A stretch of 64,000 bases of DNA from Alopecurus myosuroides (taxonomy: Eukaryota; Streptophyta; Magnoliopsida; Poales; Poaceae): positions 402,246,814-402,310,813 of the forward strand of contig CM054057.1 of NCBI GenBank assembly GCA_028641055.1, in the 5' to 3' direction. The translations under genes and the position numbers were made by a program. Under the pieces are notes generated by a model. That model was not told the DNA's origin. It ran no database searches and saw only the letters and a list, made by a program, of their open reading frames with translations. Below, one piece after another: positions 12,601-23,108 of the stretch (the stretch's first letter is position 1; each line of letters begins with the position of its first letter).

Positions 12601-13913
12601 CCACCGTGGCAGTGTGTGTGTGCGCGTGGATGCACGCATCGCTGACAGGGGGGGCCCACCTGTCAGCGCGCGGTGCAAAAGTGTGGGATTTAACCCGCGG
12701 GGGCGGGGATCGAACCCTCGACCGCGTGAGCGTGCGCGCAGTGCTGCTGCCACTGCGCTGTGATGCTGTTTGTTGACAGCAGAGGGGCGCGCGCCGTTTT
12801 GTGGTGTTGTTCGTCAGTTAACTGAATAATTAAGTTAACTGAACCTTGCAGGGATGGCGGTGGACGCCGGCAGCGAGGACCTGCTGCCGCTGCTGCTGTG
12901 CGTGCACGGGTGCCGTGTGCGTGCGCGTGCTTGTCACGAGGGAGCAGAGAGGGAAAAGGAGGAGGGTGACGTGCTGCTCACCGCCTCTGTAGCCGTGGCA
13001 GCGGCCCGACGTGGTGCAGACGACGGCGGCGACAGTCGAGGACGGCGGCGTCGTTCCGGGGGCTCTCAGCCCTGGTCGAGGAAGCGAGGAGGATGGTGGG
13101 AGTACGGGGAGTTTGTTCCCGTGCTCAGCCCGCGCGGTGAGCCATCCCAGCGACGGCGATCGCCGGGGATTCAGTTGCGGTGGTGCGGTGGAGGTTGCAG
13201 AGAGATGCAGAGGAGGAAGGAGAAGAAGGAATCGGCGGCGGTGGAGAGAGAGAGAGGTGGAGGAGGAACTAGGGCAGGAGGGGAGCCCTTGGGGCAGCTA
13301 TAAGGAGGAGGGGGAGGTGCTCGCAGCCGTTCCCCCCTTCTCTGCTCGACGTGGACAACGCGGATGCGTGCCGTACAGAGGTAGGGGGTGAAGGGGTAGC
13401 AGGCCGTGGGCTGGGCTGGCCTGGCCTGCCCCCTTCCCCTCTGTTTTTATTTTTTGTTTCTTCCTTTTTTTTTGCTGAAAAGAATAGCTAGGAAAAAGGA
13501 GAGAAAAGAAAGGTGTTTGGGGGTTTTAAATTTTGGAAAAAAATTTATAGGTTGATTATTTCAAAAGCTCAGCTGTGCAAGTGTTTGTTTTCAAAAATTT
13601 GAATTTTGGTTGCTGTTTGTAAATTCAAATGAATTTTGAGTGAAACATTGGTATAATTAAATTATTGAAACTTAAGCAATTCAATAGTTTGAACTTTATA
13701 GTTTAATGGAAACAAATGATTGGTTTGATTTGTAATTTTCATTTGAAAAAAATTGTAACAGAACAAGTATGAAACAAGGATTTGAAATTTGTTTGAAATT
13801 GAAATGGAAAAACAAATGAAAACAAATGCAATGCTTATGATGTCATGATGCAAAACATAATTTAACAAAAAGCAAACATTCTAAAGGTTGTTTTTCGTAC
13901 TTGGGATGTTACA
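9673..13913 (-). repeat. Element A 5' LTR (4241 bp)
   Basis: This LTR is nearly identical to 2187-6419, with scattered substitutions and small indels, so A is a fairly young insertion. It has the same internal order: AT-rich start, GC-rich leader block with a TATA-like site near 13300, exon-like blocks at 11497-11420 and 10207-10143, and a 3'-UTR-like end. Plus-strand ORFs in the GC-rich block (12854-13391) are antisense shadows. Confidence 0.92.
10143..11497 (-). other. LTR-borne exon pair, copy 2 (element A 5' LTR)
   Basis: Blocks are 11497-11420 (78 nt, after CTCGAATAG, ending CAG/GCAAGT) and 10207-10143 (65 nt, after TTTCCGCAG, ending TAG). Frame and phases match copy 1. The only amino acid difference I see is Gln to Lys in the AQY.ATEF stretch. 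Splicing is inferred from sequence only. Confidence 0.5.
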
Positions 13914-16399
13914 GCCGGCCTGGGAACATCTGCCCGAATAGGCTTCACATTGGCACCCGAGAGCGGAAGAGGAGGAGGAGGAGGCAGCTGACCGAAAGCC
14001 TCGCTCTTGATCCGGTCCCACCAGCCGCACTGTCGGGTAGTGTGATTGGCTGGCCTACTCGGATGCCGAGTATGGAAGCTACACGGTCCATCCTTCATGT
14101 TCTCAAAGACAAATCTTGCAGGGTCTCCGGACTCCTGGGAGGCATTGTTCTGCTGGGGAGCATTGTACGGCTTCTTGAAGTTTTGGCCCTGGGTCTGGTT
14201 TTGCCCGTATTGGGCTCCAGCAGTTTTTTGCCTTTGGCTGCTCCCGGCGGCACCTTGGTCTTGAGTAACAGCAGCTACATGGTCAGACCCATAGCGGATA
14301 TCCGAACGGTCTTCTCTTCTCTTGTTGCGGAACTCCTGGCGGTCATGGCGCCGGGATCCATCATGGTGCTTCCTTCTGGGCTCGAAGGAATCAAGCAGAG
14401 GCTGAGTAGGGTCACCGAGACCATACATATATGCAATCTTGATTGTCTTGGCGAGGGTACTCGGCATCTCCCTCTACAGTTTCTGCCACAGCATGTTGCC
14501 ATGTCGGCAACCTTGCGCAAACCAGGCAATGGCCTATGACTCATTCACACCCTCACAGATGTTCCTCAGAGTGCTCCACCGAGTAAGGTACTCGCGGTCA
14601 GTCTCCTCTTCTCTCTGCTTGCACGTCGAGAGCTGCTGCGGCCGGTTTGGCCTCTTGTAAGTGCTAGTGAAGTTGCCGATGAAGGCCTCCGAGAAGTCAA
14701 GCCAACAGTTGATACTGTCTTTCGGCAGATTGTTGAGCCAGATCCGGGCAGGGCCCTCCAGCATCTGGGGCACATACCGAACAACCCATCTCCTATTGCC
14801 ACCTGCAACGTACACGGCAGTCACATAGTCATTTAGCCAGTCCTATGACTTAGTGCTTCCATCATAGGTCTTGGTTCCTCTAGCCAGCTAAAACTTGGCC
14901 ACAGTAGGCTCCCCCATGATCCTAGGACCAAAACAGCTAGGCCCGGGTGGGCCTCTTGCTTATATCTCCTCGGACCGATAGATTTGGTCCAGCTTGTACC
15001 TTGCATCACTTGGATCTAGCATTCTTCCTCCCAACCGAGCTGCGATATCTCTTGGGTCGGCATACCCGGCTAGCTCCATTGCCGAGTACCCGTCGTTGTA
15101 GCGGCCTTGATATGCTGGACCGGCTTGAGCAACCGGGTTGACCACTACTGCAACCATATGTGGCTGAACAACATGTTGAACCGGGTTAGCAACATGCTGC
15201 CGAGATGGGCCATCTCGGTTTCCTCCTTGCCCTTCTTGATGAATTCGGGCGGCCTGACGGCCAGTACCAGCAGCATTGTGTTTTTGGCCGGGCCGCCGCA
15301 CTATAGCGTGCTGTTTTCCAGCGACCGCCGGGTCGTACACCTACATCTGTCTATTTTTTCCAGAGTTTACACTCTGGGCCCTCTCACCACCGGGAAGTGA
15401 CGATGAGGCCTGGTCCATGGATCTTGCCCCATGCGAGTGAACGACATGGGACGCACTGCCTCCCGGATTGGCCTGCCGAAAAGCCTCTTTCTGCCTACCC
15501 GCTTCTAGAACAAGCTCATTGAGCCACTCCTGCTGCCTAACACGGCCCTCGCCAGTCAGATTTGGCAATTCGGCAGCGACTGCCTCTGCAGCTCTAAGTG
15601 TTTTTGCAGGCGAACTGTATTTTGGCCTACCAGCAGTGTTTTGACTAGCAGACTTGCTTGCAGCTCTACCATCTCTAGCTAGCTTAGCACCTAAGTTACG
15701 ACGAATAACCCCTATCTTGCAAGGATTTCTAGATACAGGAGTAAAACCATGTGCTCTATTGTACTCATTTTGGTCCAGGTTGAGCTCAAGCCTAACCTTC
15801 TCCAGCTCCTGGGCCTCCTGTAGCAAGGTGAGTCGCTGCTGCTCGAGTTGCACCCTCACCACAGCCGGATTCACGTCCGCGGCGATAGGCATACCGAGGT
15901 GCGCGACACCGGCGCGAGTAGCCGGTATCACAGTAGACGTGGAAGGATCCACGTAGCCAGGTTGGTTCTGCGGCATGTCGTAGGGCTTGTGGCCCCTACG
16001 AGCAGCCGGCTCGTCGACGACTTCAAACGCAGTGGGCGCGCCTTTCCCGACATCGATAGCCGGGCCGGTCATCATCACCTCCACGCTTCCCATAGTGCAG
16101 CCAGCCGGCTTCCCGCGGACAAAGAGAACAACGGGAGGGTCCTCGGCGACGAGCACCACCTCGGGGTACTCGCGGATGACGGTGGTGGCGACGTACACCA
16201 AATGCGCGCCGAAGGAGAGGACAGAGCCGCCTGCAGGCATGGGCCTGCCACCGAAATCACCGACGTTGTCGGTGACGAAGTCAAAGGATCCGAATCTGTG
16301 GACAAGGCCACAAACCACGCGCTCCCCCGACGGGGAAACAGGTCCCGCCCGAATATGCACCCCAGCCAGCGCCGCTGCTGGCCCCACGGTGGGCGCCAA
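13914..16399 (-). pseudogene. Element H gag, broken by stops
   Basis: One minus-strand frame runs from the primer-binding site (16399) to the element A insertion at 13914. It is interrupted by TAG at 15341-15343, TAA at 14960-14962, TAG at 14534-14536 and another TAG near 14475. Recognisable content includes a Glu/Leu-rich coiled-coil-like stretch near 15850-15760 (LEQQRLTLLQEAQELEKVRLE) and the gag core near 14800-14560 (VPQMLEGPARIWLNNLP, FIGNFTSTYKRP, ETDREYLTRWSTLRN). It ends with a Pro-rich tail at 13990. A CCHC knuckle is not evident. The first in-frame ATG is near 16240; the true start is uncertain. It continues at 2186 on the far side of A. The Tat-type call rests on the gag core and the primer site. 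Confidence 0.8.
16380..16399 (-). other. Element H primer-binding site
   Basis: On the minus strand TTGGCGCCCACCGTGGGGCC is the primer-binding site form seen in many Tat-lineage plant elements. It marks the inner edge of the H 5' LTR, a few bases to its right. Confidence 0.75.
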
Positions 16400-16400
16400 C

Positions 16401-16992
16401 TATCGTGGCATGGAGAAGACAGATGCCATAGGATGGCTAAAGTTGGGGCCGATGGACGCTGTAGGTATTCGGGGAGGGATCGCACGTCGAGTAGACGCGC
16501 TCAAGAACACGGCAAACAGCACAATCTACCCAGGTTCGGGGCCCTCGTGTGGAGGTAACACCCCTACTCCTTCCTACCTCTCTGTATAATGCTCCACCGA
16601 GTACAGAAGTTACAATCCCTCAACTGATCACATTCTGCCAAGTAGTCAACACTGAGCTCTCTCTACTGTTTTCTCTCTGTGAGTGGTTCGGCCTCGCAAT
16701 AAATGCGATCAGATCCTACGTCCCTCGCGCGGGAGGGGGCTGGCCACCTTATATACTGGTAGCCAGCCACTATACTAAGAATAGAAAGTGCAGATGGGAC
16801 AACTCTACTGTGACAACGGTGCACGCCTCCATGTTCCCGCTGACGCCGTTGCCGAAAGTCGCCGCACAGTCCGGCTGACATGTCTTGTCCACCCTGTCAG
16901 CCCCTTAGGGTAGGTCACTGACATGTCCTGTCCCTCCTGTCAGTGACAGGACTTGACAGGTACCCACCCGCACTGTTCCCACGTCTTACTAC
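16401..16992 (-). repeat. Element H 5' LTR, downstream part
   Basis: This lies between the H primer-binding site and the element B insertion. On the minus strand it contains a TATA-like box near 16757-16749 (GTATATAAGG). It stops at ACTAC (16988-16992), the target duplication of B. The LTR resumes at 32309. The inner boundary, near 16401-16405, is uncertain because the canonical CA end is six bases from the primer site. Confidence 0.7.
16749..16757 (-). promoter_or_regulatory. TATA-like box of element H LTR
   Basis: Minus-strand GTATATAAGG lies in a GC-rich setting about 350 bp upstream of the LTR end. This is a plausible core promoter for H. No transcription start can be assigned from sequence. 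Confidence 0.4.
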
Positions 16993-17818
16993 TGTAACAT
17001 CCCAAGTATGAAAAACCACCTTTAGAATGTTTGATTTCTTGTTTATTAAAGTATTGCATCATGTCATCATATTTATTTTCCTTGTTTGCATTTGTTTACT
17101 ATTTGTTTTGCATCTGTTTTTATTCTGTTTTCATAATAAAAATTCAAACAAATTCAAATGATGTGTTTCATACTTGTCATGTTACAATATTTTCAAATCA
17201 AAAGTTCAAACCAAGTCTCATTTTGTTTCCAATTATTTCCATAAAGATCAACTATTAAAATGGTGGTTCTATTTCAATTAAATAATTCCAAATTGCTTTC
17301 AAAATTCAAATCAAATCTCCAAATCAGCACCCAATTGGATTTATGAAAATTTCAAAAAACAATTCAACTCTTTGTTCTAACTAAATAATAGGGTTTACCC
17401 TATTAGGAAGTTGTATTCAATAATAATCATTTTAATACTCAAAATCATACAACTTTGAATTAATTAACAAACAGTAAGCTAATTTGAAAACTTTTGGAAA
17501 AACAAGTTAGCAATTAGTTGCTATGTCAAAAACTAACCTAACCATATTTTTTTCCAAATTTTTACTAACCTAAAACCTACCTTTTTCTTCCAATTTGTTT
17601 TGCTGCAAAAATAAAACAGGAGAACAAAAATAATAAAAAGAAAAACGGTTCACAGAGGGGGGAGAAACGCAGCCCACAGCCCACCTTCTCCTTCTGGCCC
17701 ATACCCTTCTGCTTGTCGTCTTCCTCCCCCCGACGTCACCCTGCGTACGACTCCATCGCCACCACCCGATCACCTCCTCCTCCACCCGATGGCTGGCCGT
17801 ACGAGCTCGAGGCCACCC

Positions 17819-17823
17819 TTATA
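17819..17823 (+). promoter_or_regulatory. TATA-like core of element B 5' LTR
   Basis: CCCTTATAACC lies in otherwise GC-rich DNA, followed by a CT-rich leader. The equivalent in the 3' LTR is at 28360-28364, and A has CTTATAG in the matching place. The position suits a Pol II promoter driving element RNA. Confidence 0.4.
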
Positions 17824-19920
17824 ACCCCCCCGAGCACCTGCTAGCCCTAGCCCTCCTCACAGCCGCCGCCGTCTTTTTTCTTTTCCTCCCCCTGATCCCT
17901 GTCTTCCCTGAACCGGAGTGGGAGCAGAGCAAGGTGCTCGCCGTCGACAGCTCGGCATGGGGCGTCTCCGGGCACGCTAGCCCCTGCAACCGAGCCTCCT
18001 CGACTCCGTCCTCCTTCTCCGAGCATCAGCTGGGCCCGAGGAGCCCCAGGATCGCCGCCTGCCTCCTTCGTCTACCTCGGCCGTTACTGAACATCCCCAT
18101 CTCCTGCTCGTCGTCGTCCTCCTCGACCCCGATCCGCTACAGCAACACCCTCCCGGTGAGCTCCCCTTCTGTTTCCCGGCGAAAGCCGCCTCTTTTCTTC
18201 CCCATTGCGTCACCCCAACGTCTGAACCATCTCTGTCCGCCATGGCCGGTACCTGAAGGAGTTCCCCGCCGACGTTCTGCTCGCCGTCGAGCCTCCCTCT
18301 TCTCGGGGACGATATCACCGCACCGTCCTCGTCATCGTCGTTTCCAGGAGGGAGTTTTTGGAGCCGTGGTCGCCACCTCCTCGCCGTCGACAGCCACTGC
18401 TCCCCGTCGACCTCCTCCCTGTTTTCTGTCGACGACGGTCACCCCGCTGTAAGCACCCTCCTTCTCCTCTGTTCACTGCTGCTCACCGTACCTCCCTGCA
18501 TCGCAAGCTAGCACCCGCATCCACTCGCACATCACCGCAGTGAGCCACGGCCGCGGGCTCTGCTGCCAATCGCCGCCGTCGTCGTGTTCAGTCAGGTTCA
18601 GACGGTAGCGTTCTTCAGTTTCAGATAAACGAGCAGAAACTGAACCTAAAAAACACACGGACCCCTCACCTGACACGAATCGAACGCTTACCACAGTGGC
18701 ACACCCCACTGCGCGCCGCTCCGCGCCCACGGTTCGATCCCTGCACGCCCCAATCTTTTTGGGAATTTTTCCCCCGCGTCAGTGGCCCACCTGTAAGCCA
18801 CACAGTGGCCACGCGCATGCCACGCTGGCCCCAGGCCCACGGGCAGTAGCTGTGGTTAGATTACTACGCGGTAACAAAAGTTTTTCCAGCACGTTTCTTT
18901 TAAAACTAGTCCTTTTAAATTGCAGATTAGTCCTCAAAATGAAAACCTTAATAACTTTTAAACTATAAGTCCAAATAATAAAATCTAAATATGTGTGTTG
19001 ATCCAAATTAAATTATCTACCTATTGGTACCATTTGTTTCCTGTTTTGAATTTTCCAAATGCAATTCAAATTTGAATCCAAATAATTCAATTGCAATTTG
19101 CTAAAATCCATAAGTAATTCATACTAACTCCAAAAAATGCAAATAAAATATGTTTTGCATGCTATTTCAAATAACCTATTCAAATATAAGTTTTGTTTCA
19201 TGGTTTGAATAATTTAAATTGCTTAAATATTTTAAACCTTGTTTAAATCATTTAAATTTAATAAAATCATAACTTGCTCAATTTAAATTATTTTTGAACA
19301 TGCAAAATATGTTTTCAAACCAGGAAAACATAAAATTTTCAAATGTGAATTTGAATTTATGTTTTGAACAAATAAAATTCAAACTTGTTTTAAATTCAAT
19401 TAAAACTTGTTTAATATTGTTTAAGTCATAATAAATTCATCCTAATCCCTTTTTCAATATTTGAAACATGTAATCCAACTAATATTTTGTATTCTTTTCA
19501 AATATGAATTTTGTTATTTGTTTTGAACATTTGGAGTGGATGAAAACAACAAATGTTTGTGTGACATCTTTAAGTAGCCCAAAAATTTCCCAACTTAATA
19601 CATGATTTCCAAACTTGTTAAAAATTCCTTTTTCCACTTGCATCTATTGTTGTTATTTTGTTATTATCATCATGCATGCATCATGCTAAGCAAACTTTCA
19701 CATGGTAATCAATTATAGATCATTTGTTTCCACTTAATTCATGGACCTTTTCCATATGCAATCTCATTGCATATGGGTCCATTTAAATTGTGTTACCATG
19801 TCACTTAGTTTATTTTGATGCATCCATTTAACTTGACATGCATCATCCCATGATTGTGCACTATGCCATGATATTAATTGTTTATATTTCTGTCTTGTTT
19901 GTTTGCTTCTTCTCGAATAG

Positions 19921-21285
19921 ACGACGACGTTGGGACAGACGATCTTTACAGCACCCCTTCTGAGGATCTAGCTCAGTACCAGGCTGCTGAGTTTGCAGGC
20001 AAGTTATCACTCACATGAACCATTGTGTTCCTTTTCAACATTGGTTACCGATACTTTCCGTTGTCTATTTTGCTAGCCCTAGGTATAGTTGTTTCTGTTA
20101 CGAACCTATCACATGAATCCCTTAACCCTGATATTGCCTCACCTCCACTCCTACACCCCATTGTTTGAGCCAGTGTCTTACTAGCATGCTTAGGTTGTTT
20201 TGCTCGAGTCTGTTACCCGTTACTTTCTGTTACTATATCCTATTATTGTTCTGGGGCTCGATGTTAATCAATCAATCCTGTTAATGCTAATGGTAATAAT
20301 AATTTGATGATAAGGCACCGGCAGGAGGCCCTGTGTGGTTTTGAGGCCTGCTAGTGTCGACCCTAAGAGGAAAAGGGTCTTGTCTACTGATCCATGATGA
20401 GCGCACTACCCGCATGTGGGAAGCGAGTATGGGCGCCCCCCTCAATTTGATTCGATTCGCATCTCGTCCAAATCGCCTCATTTAGTTCGTGTTTACCATT
20501 TGCCGCATGCATGTTTTTGCGAGCCCAGCGCAGGGTGGAACTTTTGTAGTCGGCATATAGGGGGACACGTTCTTAGAGTGCTATGAGGGTCCCTTTTCTT
20601 TGGGGCTCGATTAGCCGTGCGCCCTAGGTGCTTTGGGATTGATGCGAAGAAGAGTTGAGTTGTGTTGAGTGCCCCGTTTGGTGGGAGGCATCCCATCTGG
20701 AGGGTTATTCATACGTGTACGGCCAAATTGGTGCAACCCTGCAGGGATAAATCTTCTCGAGAAGCCGTGTTTTCCGCGGTTATGGTTAACTTGGTGAAAG
20801 TACTGGCTAACAAGTACTCAGGACAACTTAAACCTAATGATTCACCATCTCACACCCAATGATTAACAACTTGACTAGTAATAGGATTATTGACACAATA
20901 ACTTGGTTCATCTTTAATCCAACTGTGTGAGTTATCCTCGGATTGCTTCTTTGGATAAGGGGCGAGATCCAGGATGGGTTTGTTTGAAGTTATCTTTCAG
21001 TTGGTTACAATACTTGATCTTAGCTTCTTTCTGTTAGCCGGAAGTGGTAGAATATCTGTAGTTGGTTAGCGCAGCCAGTTGCAGCATCTTTTATATCCCC
21101 TTCCTTCCGTTGACCCAAGGCATCTGTGCTTGGTGTTGACGGGCTACACTTTGGTGAACTGTGAGTCTTGCTTGCCAGTACGTTTATGTACTGACCCCTT
21201 TGGGGCTGTGGTTTCCGCAGACTACGCTTACGAGGATCCAGGTGACGGCTACTACGTGGAGTTTGACGAGGCTGCTGACGAGTAG
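19921..21285 (+). other. LTR-borne exon pair, copy 3 (element B 5' LTR): putative spliced acidic ORF
   Basis: Block 19921-19998 (78 nt) follows CTTCTCGAATAG and ends TTTGCAG/GCAAGT, which matches the consensus for GC-AG introns. The putative intron is 19999-21220 and ends GGTTTCCGCAG. The second block, 21221-21285, ends TAG. Both junctions are phase 1, so joining keeps the frame. The peptide is rich in Asp, Glu and Tyr (DDVGTDDLYSTPSED; YEDPGDGYYVEFDEAADE). Downstream of the stop come TGTAATG and TTGTATTT motifs like a plant 3' UTR. The upstream frame at the GTGAGC donor (18156) has the right phase but no ATG, so the start is unresolved. It could instead be a spliced leader or exon trap. Confidence 0.55.
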
Positions 21286-21707
21286 GTAGCGGACCCGGGC
21301 AGGATCCGAGACTACGTGGATGGGCTCCGTCTTTATTTCAGTTTCCCGGCTTCTTAATGATGTTATGATGGGACATGTGTCCTCTGGATGATTGTATTTG
21401 CTACCTCTGCTCTAGTGAGAGCTATTTGCAACTTATTTCAATCTTTTGTGTGTTAGAGATATGTTGTGCTATCATTCTGTTACAAACCGTTGACGTACCA
21501 TGTGTGTATGGTATGAAGTACGTCAATGGTAGTATCCTGATTTCTATGGGATAGTTTACGTCGACGCTGAACAGATAGGGGTTGGTTGTCACGCATACGT
21601 GTGTTGGCCTACTCGTAAGAGGACGCGGGTGCCGGTAAGCCCCGTAATCCAATCTACTACTGTTCAACGGAACGGCGAGTATCCTTTAGAAGTCCGGGTG
21701 CGACAAA

Positions 21708-21720
21708 TGGTATCAGAGCC
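21708..21720 (+). other. Element B primer-binding site (initiator tRNA-Met)
   Basis: TGGTATCAGAGCC lies two bases after the LTR end GCGACA. It is identical to the site in A and E. Confidence 0.95.
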
Positions 21721-22082
21721 TGTCTGCCTATAGGATCCCTTTTACTGGTCGCAGTTGAGTCTAGAAACTATTTTTGTAGCTATATAGGAAAAATGAAAAG
21801 TGAGAGTAGGAATTCTGCCATTTTTCTTCTTTCCCCACCCACCCACCCCTTTTCTGGTAAGGAAGTGCAACGTTGTTTTCTCTTCTCATCTAAACTTTCA
21901 AGTTAGGGTTTCACGTGTTTTGGGTTCTCCGTAGTACCTCAGGAGTTTTTGGTCTCGTGTTTCCCGATGTTGCTTCAATATCCTATTCTTTTCAACATCC
22001 TTTTCGTCCGTTGAACCTTGTTGTTGCTTTCCACTTCAGTTCTCTACCGGCGTCTAATCAAAACCTCCCAAATCATCTGCAG

Positions 22083-22898
22083 ATGGATCTCAGGTTCTAC
22101 CCGCAGGTGGTTCGGATGACTCGTTGTGAGAGCACCGCCGGTTATCCGGAGATGCTGAGAGACATGGTCACTTATCTGGGGTTCCGTTGGGCACCAGAGT
22201 ACCAGGTCTACGAGCAGCAGCGAGAGTTTGACCAGACCTACTACCAGGCTATCGTCTACATCCTGTCAGATGATGGCATGAGCGTTGTCCACCGCTACGA
22301 GGCAGTAGGTTCCACAGTGGATATGGCCGTGCAGCAGGCAGCTTACGTGAATCTCACCGTCCTTCGTGCTGACTACTGGGGGTTTGACGATTCTATCTAT
22401 CGCCACATCCCCCGTGGTTACATCACTTCAGAGGGAGCTCACTTCACTCTCTATGACAACTTGGATGTCTACGAGCATGATAACACCAGGCTGCACACCA
22501 CCGCTCAGTTTGTGAGGCACAGTGACGCTGTTGCCACCACACTTTCTCAGGAGTTGGCCTCAGTTAGAGAGCAGCTCTACCTTGCTTTGACTCGTCTGGC
22601 TACGTACACCACAGACTTTGTTGGAGATGAGCGCTTTGCACGTTTCCATCAGACAGTTGGACGTAGTTTGCCAGATGCTGGAGGTTACGAGCCGATCAGA
22701 GGTCCACTACTCAACCTCGGAGCTGGTTACACTGGGATTCCCCGCTTTGGAGCACAGGGAGACGACGCTTTATACTTCACCACACCGAGAGTCGCTCTCA
22801 GAGCAGTCCCGATCTACGTGGATCGTCGTTCTACGTATTTTCGTGGGATTCCTCGTCACCGTATCTCTCGTCGTACTACTCACCGCCGTCCTGTGTGA
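22083..22898 (+). CDS. Uncharacterised pre-gag ORF of element B, 271 aa, intact
   Basis: An uninterrupted frame between the primer-binding site and gag. ATG 22083 is chosen because it is the first ATG in the frame and the matching ATG exists in A (9131). The frame is open further upstream to 21915, but without ATG. It lacks a CCHC knuckle, protease or polymerase motif, signal peptide or membrane segment. The N-terminal half has LRDMVTYLGFRWAPEYQVYE and [13 protein letters not shown], then an alanine-rich helix (VDMAVQQAAYVNLTVL). A probable helical stretch follows (SQELASVREQLYLALTRLATY), and the C-terminus is basic (RHRISRRTTHRRP). It ends 211 nt before the gag ATG. I do not recognise the family. 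Element E carries a similar ORF in the same place. It could be an accessory protein made from its own RNA. Confidence 0.7.
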   Translation: MDLRFYPQVVRMTRCESTAGYPEMLRDMVTYLGFRWAPEYQVYEQQREFDQTYYQAIVYILSDDGMSVVHRYEAVGSTVDMAVQQAAYVNLTVLRADYWGFDDSIYRHIPRGYITSEGAHFTLYDNLDVYEHDNTRLHTTAQFVRHSDAVATTLSQELASVREQLYLALTRLATYTTDFVGDERFARFHQTVGRSLPDAGGYEPIRGPLLNLGAGYTGIPRFGAQGDDALYFTTPRVALRAVPIYVDRRSTYFRGIPRHRISRRTTHRRPV

Positions 22899-23108
22899 TG
22901 AGCATGGGAGTACCGATGTATCCATTCCTAGCTATGTTTAGTTATCCTTTGGCTTTCGAACCATGTATTGGTGTGTTGGATATTCTGATGTATTGGAACA
23001 TGTGATGATGTACCTGTTGGTTATCTATTCATGCGTCGGAATAATCTCGCTTTCGGTTACCAAGTCTATGCTTTTCTGTTGTTGTGCTAAAATGTATGTC
23101 TATTCAGG

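Larger units (their letters stand above)
2187..13913 (-). mobile_element. Element A: Tekay-like chromovirus LTR retrotransposon, internally deleted
   Basis: This is an 11.7-kb minus-strand element with two LTRs (2187-6419 and 9673-13913), each bounded TGTCGCACCC...GATGTTACA on the plus strand. The flanking target duplication is GCCGG at 2182-2186 and 13914-13918. The primer-binding site next to the right LTR is complementary to initiator tRNA-Met, and a purine tract adjoins the left LTR. The interior keeps the 5' leader, the beginning of the pre-gag ORF, and pol from mid-RT through integrase and chromodomain. Gag, protease and the N-terminal RT are missing through one deletion near 8949. It is the same family as B and F. 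It sits in the gag of element H. Confidence 0.95.
16993..21705 (+). repeat. Element B 5' LTR (4713 bp)
   Basis: From the 5' end: an AT-rich stretch (16993-17640), a GC-rich leader block (17640-18860) with a TATA-like TTATA at 17819-17823 and a GTGAGC donor-like site at 18156, an AT-rich stretch (18860-19900), the exon-like blocks (19921-19998, 21221-21285), and a 3'-UTR-like end. The 172-codon open frame at 17934-18452 has no ATG and lies in the leader block, so I do not call it a gene. Confidence 0.93.

Noticed and set aside
15848..16558. 236-codon plus-strand ORF
   Set aside because: Antisense shadow of the H gag frame, running across the primer-binding site into the LTR.
17957..18155. Possible first coding exon of the LTR module (ATG 17957, donor at 18156, correct phase)
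   Set aside because: A TAG interrupts the frame at 17978-17980 and no later ATG exists in that frame, so I left the start exon unassigned.
17934..18452. 172-codon Ser/Pro/Arg-rich frame in B's LTR, also at 28476-28994
   Set aside because: It opens with GTG, not ATG. It lies in a CT-rich leader, and an ATG-started frame nearby (17957) stops after seven codons.
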